Positions 63,855 to 64,000 of a stretch of 64,000 bases of DNA are shown piece after piece. The notes under the pieces are model-generated. The model was not told where the DNA came from and made no database searches. It saw nothing but the letters and a program-made list of their open reading frames with translations. How positions within the stretch are numbered: the stretch's first letter is position 1; every line of letters starts with the position of its first letter. Made by a program: the position numbers and the translations under genes. This DNA comes from Streptomyces sp. ALI-76-A. GTDB lineage: Bacteria; Actinomycetota; Actinomycetes; Streptomycetales; Streptomycetaceae. The stretch covers positions 2,108,001 to 2,172,000 of the forward strand of contig NZ_JASVWB010000002.1 in the NCBI RefSeq assembly GCF_030287445.1, read 5' to 3'.

Positions 63855-63949
63855 CCGCACCGGCACCTGGCGTCATTCCTGTCTGATTGCTCACATCCCT
63901 GGTGAGGCCGCTCGGACGGTGCCTTCGGACGGCCCGCTCTCCGGTCCGC

Positions 63950-64000
63950 TCACACGGTCTGCGAGCCGGCGGGGGTCGAACGCACGAACGCGCCGTCCTT
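63950..64000 (-). CDS. 3' end of a truncated gene at the window edge
   Basis: Read on the minus strand from the window end, the frame KDGAFVRSTPAGSQTV ends with TGA at 63950-63952. Codon use is strongly G/C at third positions, as in real genes here. Only 16 residues are visible, so the product cannot be named. Confidence 0.35.
   Translation of the reverse strand, partial: KDGAFVRSTPAGSQTV

Overview
The window is high-GC actinobacterial chromosome and almost certainly Streptomyces. Third codon positions are strongly G/C, GTG and TTG starts are frequent, and there is a complete rarABCDE-type conservon, a Pup-proteasome locus and a mycosin-like protease. From memory, not checked by search, the gene order matches the S. 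coelicolor segment that starts just after pheST and runs to arc. It reads as core chromosome with small accessory insertions. I saw no rRNA, tRNA, CRISPR array, prophage or intact insertion sequence.

Layout. 1-5.4 kb: soluble PAS histidine kinase, SpoU/TrmH RNA methyltransferase and the infC-rpmI-rplT translation operon (infC seems to start at AUC behind an attenuator-like leader), then a DUF1844 gene and an SseB-type gene separated by a 169-bp inverted-repeat element. 5.4-13.7 kb: class-A beta-lactamase fold protein, a mycosin-type subtilase translationally coupled to a very long disordered membrane protein, a PLP racemase-fold enzyme and a DUF2510 membrane protein. 13.7-18.8 kb: gamma-glutamylation catabolic cluster (SDR, aldehyde dehydrogenase, GlnA4-like ligase, GntR regulator, gamma-glutamyl hydrolase), which fits ethanolamine use. 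19-22.5 kb: LysR regulator with a TDT-family permease, then an XRE-cupin regulator coupled to a periplasmic-binding-like protein. 22.8-26.6 kb: glycine betaine ABC system whose permease carries two fused substrate-binding domains. 26.8-31.8 kb: 5'-3' exonuclease, iron-box-controlled siderophore-interacting flavoprotein, APC permease and RluA-type pseudouridine synthase. 31.8-36.4 kb: rarABCDE conservon ending in a P450 that lacks the EXXR motif. 36.7-44.2 kb: TetR regulator and a four-gene carboxylase/allophanate hydrolase operon that fits guanidine assimilation better than urea assimilation. 44.3-63.9 kb: Ski2-like helicase, tatC-tatA, the pafC-pafB pair, two FKBP genes, pafA, an MFS/LacI pair, prcA-prcB, an endonuclease VII gene, pup, dop, arc and a ferredoxin.

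How the genes work together. Three modules stand out. (1) Pup tagging and degradation: Dop deamidates Pup-GGQ, PafA ligates it, Arc unfolds targets and PrcAB degrades them; pafBC, the Tat genes and the helicase follow in the order known from mycobacteria. (2) Two nitrogen-scavenging pathways: one gamma-glutamylates an amine and oxidises it, the other carboxylates guanidine or urea to allophanate. The second appears to include the distant permease at 29.06 kb, because an almost identical 22-bp palindrome lies just upstream of both transcription units. (3) The rar conservon, a membrane-associated kinase-like/roadblock/DUF742/GTPase complex with a P450, known to influence aerial development.

Most notable signals: the shared operator near 28,996 and 37,421; the two 169-bp CTAG-bounded elements, each of which supplies the stop codon of a neighbouring gene; the AUC start of infC; the coupled disordered protein and mycosin; and the palindrome upstream of tatA.
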